A DNA stretch of 64,000 bases from Pleurodeles waltl (GCF_031143425.1 NW_027150034.1:80001-144000), one strand, 5' to 3'; shown: positions 38,461 to 52,100, numbered from the stretch's first letter. Translations and numbers: made by a program. The notes: generated by a model from the sequence alone, not told the origin.

Positions 38461-38832
38461 CGCAAGTCACCCCTCCTTGGATTCCCCTAGGTCTCTAGTT
38501 TTCAGAAATGCACAGGTTTGGTAGGTTTCCATAGGTGCCGGCTGAGCTAGAGGCAAAAATCTACAGGTAGGCACTTCGCAAAAAACACCTCTGTTTTCTT
38601 TTAAAAATTTGGATGTGTCCACGTTGCGCTTTGGGGCGTTTCCTGTCGCGGGCGCTAGGCCTACCCACACAAGTGAGGTATCATTTTTATCGGGAGACTT
38701 GGGGGAACGCTGGGTGGAATGAAATTTGTGGCTCCTCTCAGATTCCAGAACTTTCTGCCACAGAAATGTGAGGAACATGTGTTTTTTTAGCCAAATTTTG
38801 AGGTTTGCAAAGGATTCTGGGTAAAGAAACCT

Positions 38833-38843
38833 GGTTCGATCCC
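38833..38843 (+). promoter_or_regulatory. B-box-like variant 4
   Basis: Same variant in the 38467 unit, 383 bp after the previous one. Confidence 0.3.
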
Positions 38844-39232
38844 CGCAAGTCACACCTCCTTGGATTCCCCTAGGTCTCTAGTTTTCAGAAATGCACAGGT
38901 TTGGTAGGTTTCCTTAGTTGCCGGCTGAGCTAGAGGCCAAAATCTACAGGTAGGCACTTCGCAAAAAACACCTCTGTTTTCTTTCAAAAATTTGGAAGTG
39001 TCCACGTTGCGCTTTGGGGCGTGTCCTGTCGCGGGCGCTAGGCCTACCCACACAAGTGAGGTATCATTTTTATCGGGAGACTTGGGGGAACGCTGGGTGG
39101 AAGGAAATTTGTGGCTCCTCTCAGATTCCAGAACTTTCTGCCACAGAAATGTGAGGAACATGTGTTTTTTTAGCCAAATTTTGAGGTTTGCAAAGATTTC
39201 TGGGTAACAGAACCTGGTCTGAGCCCCGCAAG

Positions 39233-40382
39233 TCAGCCCTCCTTGGATTCCCCTAGGTCTCTAGTTTTCAGAAATGCACAGGTTTGGTAGGCTTCCCTAG
39301 GTGCCGGCTGAGCTAGAGGCCAAACTCTACAGGTAGGCACTTCGCAAAAAACACCTCTGTTTTCTTTAAAAAATTTGGATGTGTCCACGTTGCGCTTTGG
39401 GGCGTTTCCTGTCGCGGGTGCTAAGCCTACCCACACAAGTGAGGTATCATTTTTATCGGGAGACTTGGGGGAACGCTGGGTGGAAGGAAATTTGTGGCTC
39501 CTCTCAGATTCCAGAACTTTCTGCCACAGAAATGTGAGGAACATGTGTTTTTTTAGCCACATTTTGAGGTTTGCAAAGGATTCTGAGTAACAGAACCTGG
39601 TCCGAGCCCCGCAAGTTACCCCTCCATGGATTCCCCTACGTCTCTAGTTTTCAGAAATGCACAGGTTTGGTAGGTTTCCCTGGGTTCCGGCTGAGCTAGA
39701 GGTCAAAATCTACAGGTAGGCACTTCGCAAAAAACACCTCTGTTTTCTTTCAAAAATGTGGATGTGTCCACGTTGCGCTTTGGGGCGTTTCCTGTCGCGG
39801 GTGCTAAGCCTACCCACACAAGTGAGGTATCATTTTTATCGGGAGACTTGGGGGAACGCTGGGTGGAAGGAAATTTGTGGCTCCTCTCAGATTCCAGAAC
39901 TTTCTGCCACAGAAATTTGAGGAACATGTGTTTTTTTAGCCAAATTTTGAGGTTTGCAAAGGATTCTGGGTAACAGAACCTGGTCCGAGCCCCGCAAGTC
40001 ACCCCTCCTTGGATTTCCCCTAGGTCTCTAGTTTTCAGAAATGAACAGGTTTGGTAGGTTTCCCTAGGAGCCGGCTGAGCTAGAGGCCAAAATCTACAGG
40101 TAGGCACTTCGCAAAAAACACCTCTGTTTTCTTTCAAAAATTTGGATGTGTCCATGTTGTGCTTTGGGGCATTTCCTGTCGCGGGCTCTAGGCCTACCCA
40201 CACAAGTGAGGTATCATTTTTTTCGGGAGACTTGGGGGAACGCTGGGTGGAATGAAATTTGTGGCTCCTCTCAGATTCCAGAACTTTCTGCCACAGAAAT
40301 TTGAGGAACATGTGTTTTGTTAGCCAAATTTTGAGGTTTGCAAAGGATTCTGGGTTACAGAACCTGGTCCGAGCACCGCAAG
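39233..40382. repeat. e/j hybrid and J-family monomers
   Basis: The unit at 39233 is type e on the left ('caaactctac', 'gtaggcttccc') and J-type on the right ('gtgctaagcc', 'gattctgagtaac'). Units 39616 and 39999 match 23908-24674 at an offset of 15708 bp. Confidence 0.83.
40222..40236 (+). promoter_or_regulatory. near-CENP-B-box motif 8
   Basis: In the unit at 39999, immediately before the third a-f unit. Confidence 0.25.
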
Positions 40383-42680
40383 TCACCCCTCCTTGGATTC
40401 CCCTAGGTCTCTAGTTTCCAGAAATGCACAGGTTTGGTAGGTTTCCCTAGGTGCTGGCTGAGCTAGAGGCCAAAATCTACAGGTAGGCACTTCGCAAAAA
40501 ACACCTCTGTTTTCTTTCAAAAATTTGGATGTGTCCACGTTGCGCTTTGGGGCGTTTCCTGTCGTGGGCGCTAGGCCTACCCACACAAGTGAGGTATCAT
40601 TTTTATCGGGAGACTTGGGGGAACGCTCGGTGGAAGGAAATTTGTGGCTCCTCTCAGATTCCAGAAATTTCTGCCACAGAAATGTGAGGAACATGTGTTT
40701 TTTTAGCCAAATTTTGAGGTTTGCAAAGGATTCTGGGTAACAGAACCTGGTCCGAGCCCCGCAAGTCACCCCTCCTTGGATTCCCCTAGGTCTCTAGTTT
40801 TCAGAAATGCACAGGTTTGGTAGGTTTCCATAGTTGTCGGCTGAGCTAGAGGCCAAAATCTACAGGTAGGCACTTCGCAAAAAACACCTCTGTTTTCTTT
40901 CAAAAATTTGGATGTGTCCACGTTGCGCTTTGGGGCGTTTCCTGTCGCGGGCGCTAGGCCTACCCACACAAGTGAGGTATCATTTTTATCGGGAGACTTG
41001 GGGGAACGCTGGGTGGAAGGAAATTTGTGGCTCCTCTCAGATTCCAGAACTTTCTGCCACAGAAATGTGAGGAACATGTGTTTTTTTAGCCAAATTTTTA
41101 GGTTTGCAAAGGATTCTGGGTAACAGAACCTGGTCCGAGCCCCGCAAGTCACCCCTCCTTGGATTCCCCTAGGTCTCTAGTTTTCAGAAATGCACAGGTT
41201 TGGTAGGTTTCCCTAGGTGCCGGCTGAGCTAGAGGCCAAAATCTACAGGTAGGCACTTTGCAAAAAACACCTCTGTTTTCTTTCAAAAATGTGGATGTGT
41301 CCACGTTGCGCTTTGGGGCGTTTCCTGTCGCGGGCACTAGGCCTACCCACACAAGTGAGGTATCATTTTTATCGGGAGACTTGGGGGAACGCTGAGTGGA
41401 AGGAAATTTGTGGCTCCTCTCAGATTCCAGAACTTTCTGCCACAGAAATGTGAGGAACATGTGTTTTTTTAGCCAAATTTTGAGGTTTGCAAAGGATTCT
41501 GGGTAACAGAAACTGGTCCGAGCCCTGCAAGTCACCCCTCCTTGGATTCCCCTAGGTCTTTAGTTTTCAGAAATGCACAGGTTTGGTAGGTTTCCCTAGG
41601 TGCCGGCTGAGCTAGAGGCCAAAATCTACAGGTAGGCACTTCGCAAAAAATACCTCTGTTTTCTTTAAAAAATGTGGATGTGTCCACGTTGCGCTTTGGG
41701 GCGTTTCCTGTCGCGGGCGCTAGGCCTACCCACACAAGTGAGGTATCATTTTTATCGGGAGACTTGGGGGAACGCTGGGTGGAAGGAAATTTGTGGCTCC
41801 TCTCAGATTCCAGAACTTTCTGCCACAGAAATGTGAGGAACATGTGTTTTTTTAGCCAAATTTTGAGGTTTGCAAAGGATTCTGGGTAACAGAACCTGGT
41901 CTGAGCCCCGCAAGTCAGCCCTCCTTGGATTCCCCTAGGTCTCTAGTTTTCAGAAATGCACAGGTTTGGTAGGTTTCCCTAGGTGCCGGCTGAGCTAGAG
42001 GCCAAACTCTACAGGTAGGCACTTCGCAAAAAACACCTCTGTTTTCTTTAAAAAATTTGGATGTGTCCACGTTGCGCTTTGGGGCGTTTCCTGTCGCGGG
42101 TGCTAGGCCTACCCACACAAGTGAGGTATAATTTTTATCGGGAGACTTGGGGGAACGCTGGGTGGAATGAAATTTGTGGCTCCTCTCAGATTCCAGAACT
42201 TTCTGCCACAGAAATGTGAGGAACATGTGTTTTTTTAGCTAAATTTTTAGATTTGCAAAGGATTCTGGGTAACAGAACCTGGTCCGAGCCCCGCAAGTTA
42301 CCCCTCCATGGATTCCCCTAGGTCTCTAGTTTTCAGAAATGCACAGGTTTGGTAGGTTTCCCTAGGTGCCGGCTGAGCTAGAGGCCAAAATCTACAGGTA
42401 GGCACTTCGCAAAAAACACCTCTGTTTTCTTTCAAAAATTTGGATGTGTCCACGTTGCGCTTTGGGGCGTTTCCTGTCGCGGGCGCTAGGCCTACCCACA
42501 CAAGTGAGGTATCATTTTTATCGGGAGACTTGGGGGAACGCTGGATGGAAGGAAATTTGTGGCTCCTCTCAGATTCCAGAACTTTCTGCCACAGAAATGT
42601 GAGGAACATGTGTTTTTTTAGCCAAATTTTGAGGTTTGCAAAGGATTCTTGGTAACAGAACCTGGTCCGAGCCCCGCAAG
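40383..42680. repeat. third a-f higher-order unit
   Basis: One full round: a 40383, b 40766, c 41149, d 41532, e 41915, f 42298, all 383 bp. It matches the 25.8 kb array at an offset of 14941 bp from the b unit onward. Private changes in the a unit are 'gctcggtgg' near 40626 and 'ccagaaatttctg' near 40663. Confidence 0.9.
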
Positions 42681-43830
42681 TTACACCTCCTTGGATTCCC
42701 CTAGGTCTCTAGTTGTCAGAAATGCACAGGTTTGGTAGGTTTCCCTAGGTGCCGGCTGAGTTAGAGGCCAAAATCTACAGGTAGGCACTTCGCAAAAAAC
42801 ACCTCTGTTTTCTTTCAAAAATTTGGATGTGTCCACGTTGCGCTTTGGGGCGTTTCCTGTCGCGGGCGCTAGGCCTACCCACACAAGTGAGGTATCATTT
42901 TTATCGGGAGACTTGGGGGAACGCTGGATGGAAGGAAATTTGTGGCTCCTCTCAGATTCCAGAACTTTCTGCCACAGAAATGTGAGGAACATGTGTTTTT
43001 TTAGCCAAATTTTGAGGTTTGCAAAGGATTCTTGGTAACAGAACCTGGTCCGAGCCCCGCAAGTTACACCTCCTTGGATTCCCCTAGGTCTCTAGTTGTC
43101 AGAAATGCACAGGTTTGGTAGGTTTCCCTAGGTGCCGGCTGAGTTAGAGGCCAAAATCTACAGGTAGGCACTTCGCAAAAAACACCTCTGTTTTCTTTCA
43201 AAAATGTGGATGTGTCCACGTTGCGCTTTGGGGCGTTTCGTGTCACGGGCGCTAGGCCTACCCACACAAGTGAGGTATCATTTTTATCGGGAGACTTGGG
43301 GGAACGCTGGGTGGAAGGAAATTTGTGGCTCCTCTCAGATTCCAGAACTTTCTGCCACAGAAATGTGAGGAACATGTGTTTTTTTAGCCAAATTTTGAGG
43401 TTTACAAAGGATTCTGGGTAACAGAACCTGGTCCGAGCCCCGCAAGTCACCCCTCCTTGGATTTCCCCTAGGTCTCTAGTTTTCAGAAATGAACAGGTTT
43501 GGTAGGTTTCCCTAGGTGCCGGCTGAGCTAGAGGCCAAAATCTACAGGTAGGCACTTCGCAAAAAACACCTCTGTTTTCTTTCAAAAATTTGGATGTGTC
43601 CACGTTGTGCTTTGGGGCATTTCCTGTCGCGGGCTCTATGCCTACCCACACAAGTGAGGTATAATTTTTATCGGGAGACTTGGGGGAACGCTGGGTGGAA
43701 TGAAATTTGTGGCTCCTCTCAGATTCCAGAACTTTCTGCCACAGAAATGTGAGGAACATGTGTTTTGTTAGCCAAATTTTGAGGTTTGCAAAGGATTCTG
43801 GGTTACAGAACCTGGTCCGAGCCCCGCAAG
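42681..43830. repeat. g/f hybrid, g and h monomers
   Basis: The unit at 42681 begins as g ('ctagttgtcag', 'gagttagagg') but ends as f ('gctggatgg', 'attcttggtaac'). A full g follows at 43064 and h at 43447. The f right half with 'attcttgg' is the same as in 42298, so 42681 reads as a one-monomer tandem duplication with its breakpoint inside the unit. Confidence 0.85.
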
Positions 43831-45363
43831 TCACCCCTCCTTGGATTCCCCTAGGTCTTTAGTTTTCAGAAATGCACAGGTTTGGTAGGTTTCCCTAGGT
43901 GCTGGCTGAGCTAGAGGCCAAAATCTACAGGTAGGCACTTCGCAAAAAACACCTCTGTTTTCTTTAAAAAATTTGGATGTGTCCACGTTGCGCTTTGGGG
44001 CGTTTCCTGTCGTGGGCGCTAGGCCTACCCACACAAGTGAGGTATCATTTTTATCGGGAGACTTGGGGGAACGCTGGGTGGAATGAAATTTGTGGCTCCT
44101 CTCAGATTCCAGAACTTTCTGCCACAGAAATGTGAGGAACATGTGTTTTTTTAGCCAAATTTTGAGGTTTGCAAAGGATTCTGGGTAACAGAACCTGGTC
44201 CGAGCCCCGCAAGTCACCCCTCCTTGGATTCCCCTAGGTCTCTAGTTTTCAGAAATGCACAGGTTTGGTAGGTTTCCCTAGGTGCCGGCTGAGCTAGGGG
44301 CCAAAATCTACAGGTAGGCACTTCGCAAAAAACACCTCTGTTTTCTTTCAAAAATGTGTATGTGTCCACGTTGCGCTTTGGGGCGTTTCCTGTCGCGGGC
44401 GCAAGGCCTACCCACACAAGTGAGGTATCATTTTTATCGGGAGACTTGGGGGAACGCTGGGTGGAAGGAAATTTGTGGCTCCTCTCAGATTCCAGAACTT
44501 TCTGCCACAGAAATGTGAGGAACATGTGTTTTTTTAGCCACATTTTGTGGTTTGCAAAGGATTCTGGGTAACAGAACCTGGTCCGAGCCCCGTAAGTCAC
44601 CCCTCCTTGGATTTCCCCTAGGTCTCTAGTTTTCAGAAATGCACAGGTTTGGTAGGTTTCCCTAGGTGCCGGCTGAGCTAGAGGCAAAAATCTACAGGTA
44701 GGCACTTCGCAAAAAACACCTCTGTTTTCTTTAAAAAGTTTGGATGTGTCCACGTTTCGCTTTGGGGCGTTTCCTGTCGCGGGCGCTAGGCCTACCCACA
44801 CAAGTGAGGTATCATTTTTAACGGGAGACTTGGGGGAACGCTGGGTGGAAGGACATTTGTGGCTCCTCTCAGATTCCAGAACTTTCTGCCACAGAAATCT
44901 GAGGAACATGTGTTTTTTAGCCACATTTTGAGGTTTGCAAAGGATTCTGGGTAACAGAACCTGGTCCGAGCCCCGCAAGTCACCCCTCCTTGGATTTCCC
45001 CTAGGTCTCTAGTTTTCAGAAATGCACAGGTTTGGTAGGTTTCCCTAGGTGCCGGCTGAGCTAGAGGCCAAAATCTACAGGTAGGCACTTCGCAAAAAAC
45101 ACCTCTGTTTTCTTTAAAAAATTTGGATGTGTCCACGTTGCGCTTTGGGGCGTTTCCTGTCGCGGGTGCTAGGCCTACCCACACAAGTGAGGTATCATTT
45201 TTATCGGGAGACTTGGGGGAACGCTGGGTGGAAGGAAATTTGTGGCTCCTCTCAGATTCCAGAACTTTCTGCCACAGAAATGTGAGGAACATGTGTTTTT
45301 TTAGCCACATTTTGAGGTTTGCAAAGGATTCTGAGTAACAGAACCTGGTCCGAGCCCCGCAAG
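43831..45363. repeat. four-monomer cassette, copy 2
   Basis: Right-hand copy of 31953-33486, with a' complete at the left. Private changes are 'tttttaacggg' near 44819 and loss of one T from the T7 run near 44913, which turns an otherwise 384-bp unit (44597) into 383 bp. Confidence 0.87.
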
Positions 45364-46130
45364 TTACCCCTCCATGGATTCCCCTACGTCTCTAGTTTTC
45401 AGAAATGCACAGGTTTGGTAGGTTTCCCTGGGTTCCGGCTGAGCTAGAGGTCAAAATCTTCAGGTAGGCACTTCGCAAAAAACACCTCTGTTTTCTTTCA
45501 AAAATGTGGATGTGTCCACGTTGCGCTTTGGGGCGTTTCCTGTCGCGGGTGCTAAGCCTACCCACACAAGTGAGGTATCATTTTTATCGGGAGACTTGGG
45601 GGAACGCTGGGTGGAAGGAAATTTGTGGCTCCTCTCAGATTCCAGAACTTTCTGCCACAGAAATGTGAGGAACATGTGTTTTTTTAGCCAAATTTTGAGG
45701 TTTGCAAAGGATTCTGGGTAACAGAACCTGGTCCGAGCCCCGCAAGTCACCCCTCCTTGGATTTCCCCTAGGTCTCTAGTTTTCAGAAATGAACAGGTTT
45801 GGTAGGTTTCCCTAGGAGCCGGCTGAGCTAGAGGCCAAAATCTACAGGTAGGCACTTCGCAAAAAACACCTCTGTTTTCTTTCAAAAATGTGGATGTGTC
45901 CATGTTGTGCTTTGGGGCATTTCCTGTCGCGGGCTCTAGGCCTACCCACAGAAGTGAGGTATCATTTTTTTCGGGAGACTTGGGGGAACGCTGGGTGGAA
46001 TGAAATTTGTGGCTCCTCTCAGATTCCAGAACTTTCTGCCACAGAAATGTGAGGAACATGTGTTTTGTTAGCCAAATTTTGAGGTTTGCAAAGGATTCTG
46101 GGTTACAGAACCTGGTCCGAGCACCGCAAG
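45364..46130. repeat. J-family dimer
   Basis: Units at 45364 and 45747 (384 bp), related to 12031-12797 and 23908-24674. Private markers are 'aaaatcttcagg' near 45456 and 'cccacagaagtg' near 45948. The latter also appears in the b units at 46514 and 47280, hinting at sequence transfer between neighbours. Confidence 0.83.
45970..45984 (+). promoter_or_regulatory. near-CENP-B-box motif 9
   Basis: In the unit at 45747, immediately before the a-b-a-b-c-d-e-f segment. Confidence 0.25.
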
Positions 46131-49100
46131 TCACCCCTCCATGGATTCCCCTAGGTCTCTAGTTTCCAGAAATGCACAGGTTTGGTAGGTTTCCCTAGGT
46201 GCTGGCTGAGCTAGAGGCCAAAATCTACAGGTAGGCACTTCGCAAAAAACACCTCTGTTTTCTTTCAAAAATTTGGATGTGTCCACGTTGCGCTTTGGGG
46301 CGTTTCCTGTCGTGGGCGCTAGGCCTACCCACACAAGTGAGGTATCATTTTTATCGGGAGACTTGGGGGAACGCTGGGTGGAAGGAAATTTGTGGCTCCT
46401 CTCAGATTCCAGAACTTTCTGCCACAGAAATGTGAGGAACATGTGTTTTTTTAGCCAAATTTTGAGGTTTGCAAAGGATTCTGGGTAACAGAACCTGGTC
46501 CGAGCCCCGCAAGTCACCCCTCCTTGGATTCCCCTAGGTCTCTAGTTTTCAGAAATGCACAGGTTTGGTAGGTTTCCATAGTTGTCGGCTGAGCTAGAGG
46601 CCAAAATCTACAGGTAGGCACTTCGCAAAAAACACCTCTGTTTTCTTTCAAAAATTTGGATGTGTCCACGTTGCGCTTTGGGGCGTTTCCTGTCGCGGGC
46701 GCTAGGCCTACCCACAGAAGTGAGGTATCATTTTTATCGGGAGACTTGGGGGAACGCTGGGTGGAAGGAAATTTGTGGCTCCTCTCAGATTCCAGAACTT
46801 TCTGCCACAGAAATATGAGGAACATGTGTTTTTTTAGCCAAATTTTTAGGTTTGCAAAGGATTCTGGGTAACAGAACCTGGTCCGAGCCCCGCAAGTCAC
46901 CCCTCCTTGGATTCCCCTAGGTCTCTAGTTTTCAGAAATGCACAGGTTTGGTAGGTTTCCCTAGGTGCCGGCTGAGCTAGAGGCCAAAATCTACAGGTAG
47001 GCACTTCGCAAAAAACACCTCTGTTTTCTTTCAAAAATTTGGATGTGTCCACGTTGCGCTTTGGGGCGTTTCCTGTCGTGGGCGCTAGGCCTACCCACAC
47101 AAGTGAGGTATCATTTTTATCGGGAGACTTGGGGGAACGCTGGGTGGAAGGAAATTTGTGGCTCCTCTCAGATTCCAGAACTTTCTGCCACAGAAATGTG
47201 AGGAACATGTGTTTTTTTAGCCAAATTTTGAGGTTTGCAAAGGATTCTGGGTAACAGAACCTGGTCCGAGCCCCGCAAGTCACCCCTCCTTGGATTCCCC
47301 TAGGTCTCTAGTTTTCAGAAATGCACAGGTTTGGTAGGTTTCCATAGTTGTCGGCTGAGCTAGAGGCCAAAATCTACAGGTAGGCACTTCGCAAAAAACA
47401 CCTCTGTTTTCTTTCAAAAATTTGGATGTGTCCACGTTGCGCTTTGGGGCGTTTCCTGTCGCGGGCGCTAGGCCTACCCACAGAAGTGAGGTATCATTTT
47501 TATCGGGAGACTTGGGGGAACGCTGGGTGGAAGGAAATTTGTGGCTCCTCTCAGATTCCAGAACTTTCTGCCACAGAAATATGAGGAACATGTGTTTTTT
47601 TAGCCAAATTTTTAGGTTTGCAAAGGATTCTGGGTAACAGAACCTGGTCCGAGCCCCGCAAGTCACCCCTCCTTGGATTCCCCTAGGTCTCTAGTTTTCA
47701 GAAATGCACAGGTTTGGTAGGTTTCCCTAGGTGCCGGCTGAGCTAGAGGCCAAAATCTACAGGTAGGCACTTTGCAAAAAACACCTCTGTTTTCTTTAAA
47801 AAATGTGGATGTGTCCACGTTGCGCTTTGGGGCGTTTCCTGTCGCGGGCACTAGGCCTACCCACACAAGTGAGGTATCATTTTTATCGGGAGACTTGGGG
47901 GAACGCTGAGTGGAAGGAAATTTGTGGCTCCTCTCAGATTCCAGAACTTTCTGCCACAGAAATGTGAGGAACATGTGTTTTTTTAGCCAAATTTTGAGGT
48001 TTGCAAAGGATTCTGGGTAACAGAAACTGGTCCGAGCCCTGCAAGTCACCCCTCCTTGGATTCCCCTAGGTCTCTAGTTTTCAGAAATGCACAGGTTTGG
48101 TAGGTTTCCCTAGGTGCCGGCTGAGCTAGAGGCCAAAATCTACAGGTAGGCACTTCGCAAAAAATACCTCTGTTTTCTTTAAAAAATGTGGATGTGTCCA
48201 CGTTGCGCTTTGGGGCGTTTCCTGTCGCGGGCGCTAGGCCTACCCACACAAGTGAGGTATCATTTTTATCGGGAGACTTGGGGGAACGCTGGGTGGAAGG
48301 AAATTTGTGGCTCCTCTCAGATTCCAGAACTTTCTGCCACAGAAATGTGAGGAACATGTGTTTTTTTAGCCAAATTTTGAGGTTTGCAAAGATTTCTGGG
48401 AAACAGAACCTGGTCTGAGCCCCGCAAGTCAGCCCTCCTTGGATTCCCCTAGGTCTCTAGTTTTCAGAAATGCACAGGTTTGGTAGGTTTCCCTAGGTGC
48501 CGGCTGAGCTAGAGGCCAAACTCTACAGGTAGGCACTTCGCAAAAAACACCTCTGTTTTCTTTAAAAAATTTGGATGTGTCCACGTTGCGCTTTGGGGCG
48601 TTTCCTGTCGCGGGTGCTAGGCCTACCCACACAAGTGAGGTATAATTTTTATCGGGAGACTTGGGGGAACGCTGGGTGGAATGAAATTTGTGGCTCCTCT
48701 CAGATTCCAGAACTTTCTGCCACAGAAATGTGAGGAACATGTGTTTTTTTAGCTAAATTTTTAGATTTGCAAAGGATTCTGGGTAACAGAACCTGGTCCG
48801 AGCCCCGCAAGTTACCCCTCCATGGATTCCCCTAGGTCTCTAGTTTTCAGAAATGCACAGGTTTGGTAGGTTTCCCTAGGTGCCGGCTGAGCTAGAGGCC
48901 AAAATCTACAGGTAGACACTTCGCAAAAAACACCTCTGTTTTCTTTCAAAAATTTGGATGTGTCCACGTTGCGCTTTGGGGCGTTTCCTGTCGCGGGCGC
49001 TAGGCCTACCCACACAAGTGAGGTATCATTTTTATCGGGAGACTTGGGGGAACGCTGGATGGAAGGAAATTTGTGGCTCCTCTCAGATTCCAGAACTTTC

Positions 49101-49194
49101 TGCCACAGAAATGTGAGGAACATGTGTTTTTTTAGCCAAATTTTGAGGTTTGCAAAGGATTCTGGGTAACAGAACCTGGTCCGAGCCCCGCAAG
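46131..49194. repeat. a-b-a-b-c-d-e-f with a 766-bp dimer duplication
   Basis: The b units at 46514 and 47280 share the private changes 'cccacagaagtg', 'aaatatgagg' and 'atttttagg', exactly 766 bp apart. The a units at 46131 and 46897 flank them. c 47663, d 48046, e 48429 and f 48812 follow. The d unit ends in 'agatttctgggaaac' near 48392, the 'agatttctggg' form also seen near 39194 and 56053. Confidence 0.88.
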
Positions 49195-52100
49195 TTACAC
49201 CTCCTTGGATTCCCCTAGGTCTCTGGTTGTCAGAAATGCACAGGTTTGGTAGGTTTCCCTAGGTGCCGGCTGAGTTAGAGGCCAAAATCTACAGGTAGGC
49301 ACTTCGCAAAAAACACCTCTGTTTTCTTTCAAAAATTTGGATGTGTCCACGTTGCGCTTTGGGGCGTTTCGTGTCACGGGCGCTAGGCCTACCCACACAA
49401 GTGAGGTATCATTTTTATCGGGAGACTTGGGGGAACGCTGGGTGGAAGGAAATTTGTGGCTCCTCTCAGATTCCAGAACTTTCTGCCACAGAAATGTGAG
49501 GAACATGTGTTTTTTTAGCCAAATTTTGAGGTTTGCAAAGGATTCTGGGTAACAGAACCTGGTCCGAGCCCCGCAAGTCACCCCTCCTTGGATTTCCCCT
49601 AGGTCTCTAGTTTTCAGAAATGAACAGGTTTTGTAGGTTTCCCTAGGTGCCGGCTGAGCTAGAGGCCAAAATCTACAGGTAGGCACTTCGCAAAAAACAC
49701 CTCTGTTTTCTTTCAAAAATTTGGATGTGTCCACGTTGTGCTTTGGGGCATTTCCTGTCGCGGGCTCTATGCCTACCCACACAAGTGAGGTATAATTTTT
49801 ATCGGGAGACTTGGGGGAACGCTGGGTGGAATGAAATTTGTGGCTCCTCTCAGATTCCAGAACTTTCTGCCACAGAAATGTGAGGAACATGTGTTTTGTT
49901 AGCCAAATTTTGAGGTTTGCAAAGGATTCTGGGTTACAGAACCTGGTCCGAGCCCCGCAAGTCACCCCTCCTTGGATTCCCCTAGGTCTCTAGTTTTCAG
50001 AAATGCACAGGTTTGGTAGGTTTCCCTAGGTGCCGGCTGAGCTAGAGGCCAAACTCTACAGGTAGGCACTTCGCAAAAAACACCTCTGTTTTCTTTAAAA
50101 AATTTGGATGTGTCCACGTTGCGCTTTGGGGCGTTTCCTGTCGCGGGTGCTAGGCCTACCCACACAAGTGAGGTATAATTTTTATCGGGAGACTTGGGGG
50201 AACGCTGGGTGGAATGAAATTTGTGGCTCCTCTCAGATTCCAGAACTTTCTGCCACAGAAATGTGAGGAACATGTGTTTTTTTAGCTAAATTTTTAGATT
50301 TGCAAAGGATTCTGGGTAACAGAACCTGGTCCGAGCCCCGCAAGTTACCCCTCCATGGATTCCCCTAGGTCTCTAGTTTTCAGAAATGCACAGGTTTGGT
50401 AGGTTTCCCTAGGTGCCGGCTGAGCTAGAGGCCAAAATCTACAGGTAGGCACTTCGCAAAAAACACCTCTGTTTTCTTTCAAAAATTTGGATGTGTCCAC
50501 GTTGCGCTTTGGGGCGTTTCCTGTCGCGGGCGCTAGGCCTACCCACACAAGTGAGGTATCATTTTTATCGGGAGACTTGGGGGAACGCTGGATGGAAGGA
50601 AATTTGTGGCTCCTCTCAGATTCCAGAACTTTCTGCCACAGAAATGTGAGGAACATGTGTTTTTTTAGCCAAATTTTGAGGTTTGCAAAGGATTCTGGGT
50701 AACAGAACCTGGTCCGAGCCCCGCAAGTCACCCCTCCATGGATTCCCCTAGGTCTCTAGTTTTCAGAAATGCACAGGTTTGGTAGGTTTCCCTAGGTGCC
50801 GGCTGAGCTAGAGGCCAAAATCTACAGGTAGGCACTTCGCAAAAAACACCTCTGTTTTCTTTCAAAAATTTGGATGTGTCCACGTTGCGCTTTGGGGCGT
50901 TTCCTGTCGCGGGCGCTAGGCCTACCCACACAAGTGAGGTATCATTTTTATCGGGAGACTTGGGGGAACGCTGGATGGAAGGAAATTTGTGGCTCCTCTC
51001 AGATTCCAGAACTTTCTGCCACAGAAATGTGAGGAACATGTGTTTTTTTAGCCAAATTTTGAGGTTTGCAAAGGATTCTGGGTAACAGAACCTGGTCCGA
51101 GCCCCGCAAGTTACACCTCCTTGGATTCCCCTAGGTCTCTAGTTGTCAGAAATGCACAGGTTTGGTAGGTTTCCCTAGGTGCCGGCTGAGTTAGAGGCCA
51201 AAATCTACAGGTAGGCACTTCGCAAAAAACACCTCTGTTTTCTTTCAAAAATTTGGATGTGTCCACGTTGCGCTTTGGGGCGTTTCGTGTCACGGGCGCT
51301 AGGCCTACCCACACAAGTGAGGTATCATTTTTATCGGGAGACTTGGGGGAACGCTGGGTGGAAGGAAATTTGTGGCTCCTCTCAGATTCCAGAACTTTCT
51401 GCCACAGAAATGTGAGGAACATGTGTTTTTTTAGCCAAATTTTGAGGTTTGCAAAGGATTCTGGGTAACAGAACCTGGTCCGAGCCCCGCAAGTCACCCC
51501 TCCTTGGATTTCCCCTAGGTCTCTAGTTTTCAGAAATGAACAGGTTTTGTAGGTTTCCCTAGGTGCCGGCTGAGCTAGAGGCCAAAATCTACAGGTAGGC
51601 ACTTCGCAAAAAACACCTCTGTTTTCTTTCAAAAATTTGGATGTGTCCACGTTGTGCTTTGGGGCATTTCCTGTCGCGGGCTCTATGCCTACCCACACAA
51701 GTGAGGTATAATTTTTATCGGGAGACTTGGGGGAACGCTGGGTGGAATGAAATTTGTGGCTCCTCTCAGATTCCAGAACTTTCTGCCACAGAAATGTGAG
51801 GAACATGTGTTTTGTTAGCCAAATTTTGAGGTTTGCAAAGGATTCTGGGTTACAGAACCTGGTCCGAGCCCCGCAAGTCACCCCTCCTTGGATTCCCCTA
51901 GGTCTTTAGTTTTCAGAAATGCACAGGTTTGGTAGGTTTCCCTAGGTGCTGGCTGAGCTAGAGGCCAAAATCTACAGGTAGGCACTTCGCAAAAAACACC
52001 TCTGTTTTCTTTAAAAAATTTGGATGTGTCCACGTTGCGCTTTGGGGCGTTTCCTGTCGTGGGCGCTAGGCCTACCCACACAAGTGAGGTATCATTTTTA

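Larger units (their letters stand above)
35786..39232. repeat. K block, version 1 (nine monomers)
   Basis: Units at 35786, 36169, 36553, 36936 (382 bp), 37318 ('gcaataaacacc'), 37701, 38084, 38467 and 38850 ('ggaagtgtcc', 'agatttctggg'). The same nine recur in order at 52644-56091 (offset 16859 bp, 44 monomers), and most recur at 59542-62606. It holds three of the ten B-box-like variants. Confidence 0.9.
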
